A stretch of 64,000 bases of DNA from Bordetella sp. LUAb4. GTDB lineage: Bacteria; Pseudomonadota; Gammaproteobacteria; Burkholderiales; Burkholderiaceae_B. The translations under genes and the position numbers were made by a program. Location of the stretch: NCBI RefSeq assembly GCF_021325795.1, contig NZ_JAHPZX010000008.1, positions 62,001-126,000 on the forward strand, in the 5' to 3' direction. Under the pieces are notes generated by a model that was given only the letters and a program-made list of their open reading frames with translations, was not told the origin of the DNA and did not search any database. Of this stretch, positions 62,470 to 64,000 are shown piece after piece; within the stretch, counting starts at the first letter, position 1; each line of letters starts with the position of its first letter.

Positions 62470-63372
62470 ATGACAGAGCTTGTCCACGTTTCAATGGAAC
62501 GCAGCACCATGACCCCATCCCTATCTTCCAGCATGACCGGCGCGCGGGCGCACGGCCCCGACCCCATGATTACCGTGGCGTTTGCCGAATATTCCTTGCC
62601 GCCATCCTCGGCGCCGTCGTCGGCGTTGCCGTTTCGATCCGGCGAAAACAAGCGGCAACGTGCCCAGGATCTGACTGCATCGCGTCACCTGCACTCGTCA
62701 AGCGCGCAAACCACTACGTCATTGGCCGAGGGATTGCGCGGCGCCGTCCCCCTGGACACCCCGCGCAGCCTGCGGGCCAAAGTCGAGTTTGCCTTTGATG
62801 CCGCTATCGTTGCGCATGGCATCGAGGCTGCCGGCACCAGCTTGGACAAGAAGACCGCGGAGCTGGAAAAAATCGTAGCGGTCTTGACGAAGTGGCATAC
62901 CCGGGACCTGGCCGAGTACATCGAATCGGAGCCAGCGAACGGTGCCGTCGCTACCAGTCGCTGGTCCGCCCAGGATCAAGCTTTCTACAAGCAAGTACTT
63001 AAAACCATGGGCAACAGCATCGCCATCATGGCCGAGCTGCTCATATCACCGCTCGAAGACATGGCGAACGATATCCTGGAGAGCGGCACCGGACACCCCC
63101 CCTCGCACGGCCTGATAAATGCGATACGAGCCAAGCTTGGCTCGCATCGCTACCACCAGGAACTCTACGAATGGGACCTGAAACGGGGCATTCTGCCCAA
63201 TTTCGAAAAGGAACTCGACGAGCTCCTCACCGAGCAGAACCTGGATACCATCAAGGCGTTGGCGTTCGCCGCGCGCGTGGTCCAACCCGCGACGAACGCC
63301 GGCCCGCCGCCAAAAATCGTGCTACACCTGCAAGAACTCCTGCTAGCCAAGTGCGGCTACGCAATTTTTTGA
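62470..63372 (+). CDS. Hypothetical helical protein divergent from the paralogue cluster
   Basis: 300 residues from the ATG at 62470; an upstream in-frame ATG at 62428 would give 314. The N-terminal about 75 residues are Ser/Thr/Pro-rich and probably flexible (SLSSSMTGARAHGP, YSLPPSSAPSSA). The rest is predicted all-helical (KTAELEKIVAVLTKW, LYEWDLKRGILPNFEKELDELL, PKIVLHLQELLLAKCGYAIF). No signal peptide or membrane helix. The protein does not obviously resemble A-C but shares their layout of a flexible N-terminus plus helical body. A weak plus-strand GGAAC-N15-CCACGAA lies at 62336-62362. Function unknown. Confidence 0.7.
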   Translation: MTELVHVSMERSTMTPSLSSSMTGARAHGPDPMITVAFAEYSLPPSSAPSSALPFRSGENKRQRAQDLTASRHLHSSSAQTTTSLAEGLRGAVPLDTPRSLRAKVEFAFDAAIVAHGIEAAGTSLDKKTAELEKIVAVLTKWHTRDLAEYIESEPANGAVATSRWSAQDQAFYKQVLKTMGNSIAIMAELLISPLEDMANDILESGTGHPPSHGLINAIRAKLGSHRYHQELYEWDLKRGILPNFEKELDELLTEQNLDTIKALAFAARVVQPATNAGPPPKIVLHLQELLLAKCGYAIF

Positions 63373-63377
63373 CGCTC

Positions 63378-64000
63378 CTAAACCGCGGGCGCCTGCGCGT
63401 CGAAACCGGTCTCTTCCAGCGGGAACAAGGGCCGGGCGCGCTTCGCGTAGGGGTAAATCGAATAGTCCGATGTCGTCACCCCCGGACTATCGATCTCCAC
63501 CAGCCCCCCGGAGATAGGCACGAACACCGGCCGGCAATACATGCGCGATTTCAGCAGCAGGAAGCGCGCGCGGCGCGGATCCTGGCCGACGCTTTCGAAC
63601 ACGGCCAGATCCCACGGCTCGTGCGGCAACTCGGACACCACGACCACCGCCGCGCCCATGTCCAGCACCGCACAGCGGCCCATGCCCACGCGCATCCCCG
63701 TATAGGCCGGCCCCGTGATCACGTACTCGCCGTCGGTAATGGCTAGCACCACCCCACTGGCCTGCATGGGCTGGGCGTGGATGCCGATATTGTCCAGCGG
63801 CCGCTTATTGCCCAGGGCCAGCGTGACGCGCGCGCCCACGCCGGCCGCGGTCATGGCGGCTACGGCTTCCGGATCGCACAGCGGACCGGTCAGAATGCCT
63901 TCCATGCCCGCCGCCAGCGCGGCTTCCAATACCGCCGTGGTGTCGCACGTTCCGCCGGAATTACAGTTATCGCCATGGTCCAGCAGCAGAATGGGCTTGT
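63378..64000 (-). CDS. M81 family metallopeptidase (MlrC-like), C-terminal part
   Basis: The gene enters from the right edge; about 206 C-terminal residues are present. They include LLLDHGDNCNSGGTCDTTAV, which is typical of the MlrC/DUF1485 family (microcystin-degradation MlrC and relatives), followed by GPLCDPEAVAAM, VITGPAYTGMRVGMG and the C-terminal SPGVTTSDYSIYPY. The catalytic metal site lies outside the window. In betaproteobacteria such proteins are usually uncharacterised and near transporters. It is convergent with the hypothetical gene at 62470, leaving five bases between them. Confidence 0.85.
   Translation of the reverse strand, partial: KPILLLDHGDNCNSGGTCDTTAVLEAALAAGMEGILTGPLCDPEAVAAMTAAGVGARVTLALGNKRPLDNIGIHAQPMQASGVVLAITDGEYVITGPAYTGMRVGMGRCAVLDMGAAVVVVSELPHEPWDLAVFESVGQDPRRARFLLLKSRMYCRPVFVPISGGLVEIDSPGVTTSDYSIYPYAKRARPLFPLEETGFDAQAPAV

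Noticed and set aside
56753-63372. Prophage or transposon origin of the paralogue cluster
   Set aside because: No integrase, transposase, tRNA junction or flanking direct repeats were seen within the window.

Overview
The window is GC-rich chromosomal DNA from a betaproteobacterium, most likely an Alcaligenaceae member close to Bordetella or Achromobacter. The pointers are the gene content (a Bug-type solute-binding protein, several LysR regulators, a FecI/FecR/TonB-receptor iron unit, OpgC, ClcB), the compact gene packing, and at the right end two possible HrpL/BtrS-type promoters in front of effector-like genes. Genus is inferred from family content, not from a marker gene. No rRNA, complete tRNA, insertion sequence, prophage or CRISPR array was seen.

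Layout. 1-3.6 kb: edge of a DUF1800 gene, a hemerythrin-like protein with a small partner, a DUF4142 secreted protein and a soluble hybrid histidine kinase. 3.7-6.4 kb: a LysR regulator translationally coupled to a ClC chloride channel. 6.5-9.6 kb: a ferredoxin between two G-rich repeats, a Gly-rich exported protein and a class V aminotransferase. 9.7-14.7 kb: 38-bp tandem repeats, a NYN-LOTUS RNA-binding-type protein, a DUF945 protein and Dps. 14.9-19.4 kb: an ECF42 sigma factor with its DGPF partner, a BdlA-like PAS-PAS-MCP sensor and a small secreted protein. 19.4-27.6 kb: LysR/WrbA divergent pair, ketopantoate-reductase-like gene, DUF445, LemA-DUF2207 pair, PhzF.

27.7-33.2 kb is a cell-surface-signalling iron unit (ECF sigma, FecR, STN-type TonB receptor, periplasmic esterase) with a candidate Fur site over its promoter. 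33.3-37.9 kb: a lipoprotein, an NMT1-like binding protein with a class II aldolase, a WaaP/InaA-type kinase and an SGNH hydrolase. 37.8-45 kb: OpgC, an SDR and a convergent LysR, CidA/CidB, a quinone reductase and a Bug protein. 45.2-48.3 kb is a tight four-gene operon (acyl-CoA dehydrogenase-like, NodS-like methyltransferase, GT2, PIG-L deacetylase). 48.7-56.6 kb: DUF2339/DUF3999 pair, CSS-EAL phosphodiesterase, MFS exporter.

56.7-63.4 kb is the most unusual stretch: three mutually similar proteins of no recognised family (731, 756 and 327 aa) plus a divergent 300-aa protein. The two large paralogues share a conserved leader with a GGAACC-N15/16-(C/A)TACCTA element that resembles the hrp box. 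I read this as a candidate locus of undescribed type III secretion-linked proteins; function is not shown by the sequence. The window ends inside an M81-family (MlrC-like) metallopeptidase gene.

Short tandem repeats are unusually frequent between genes (5-, 6-, 7-, 9- and 38-bp units and a 53-bp GGT run).
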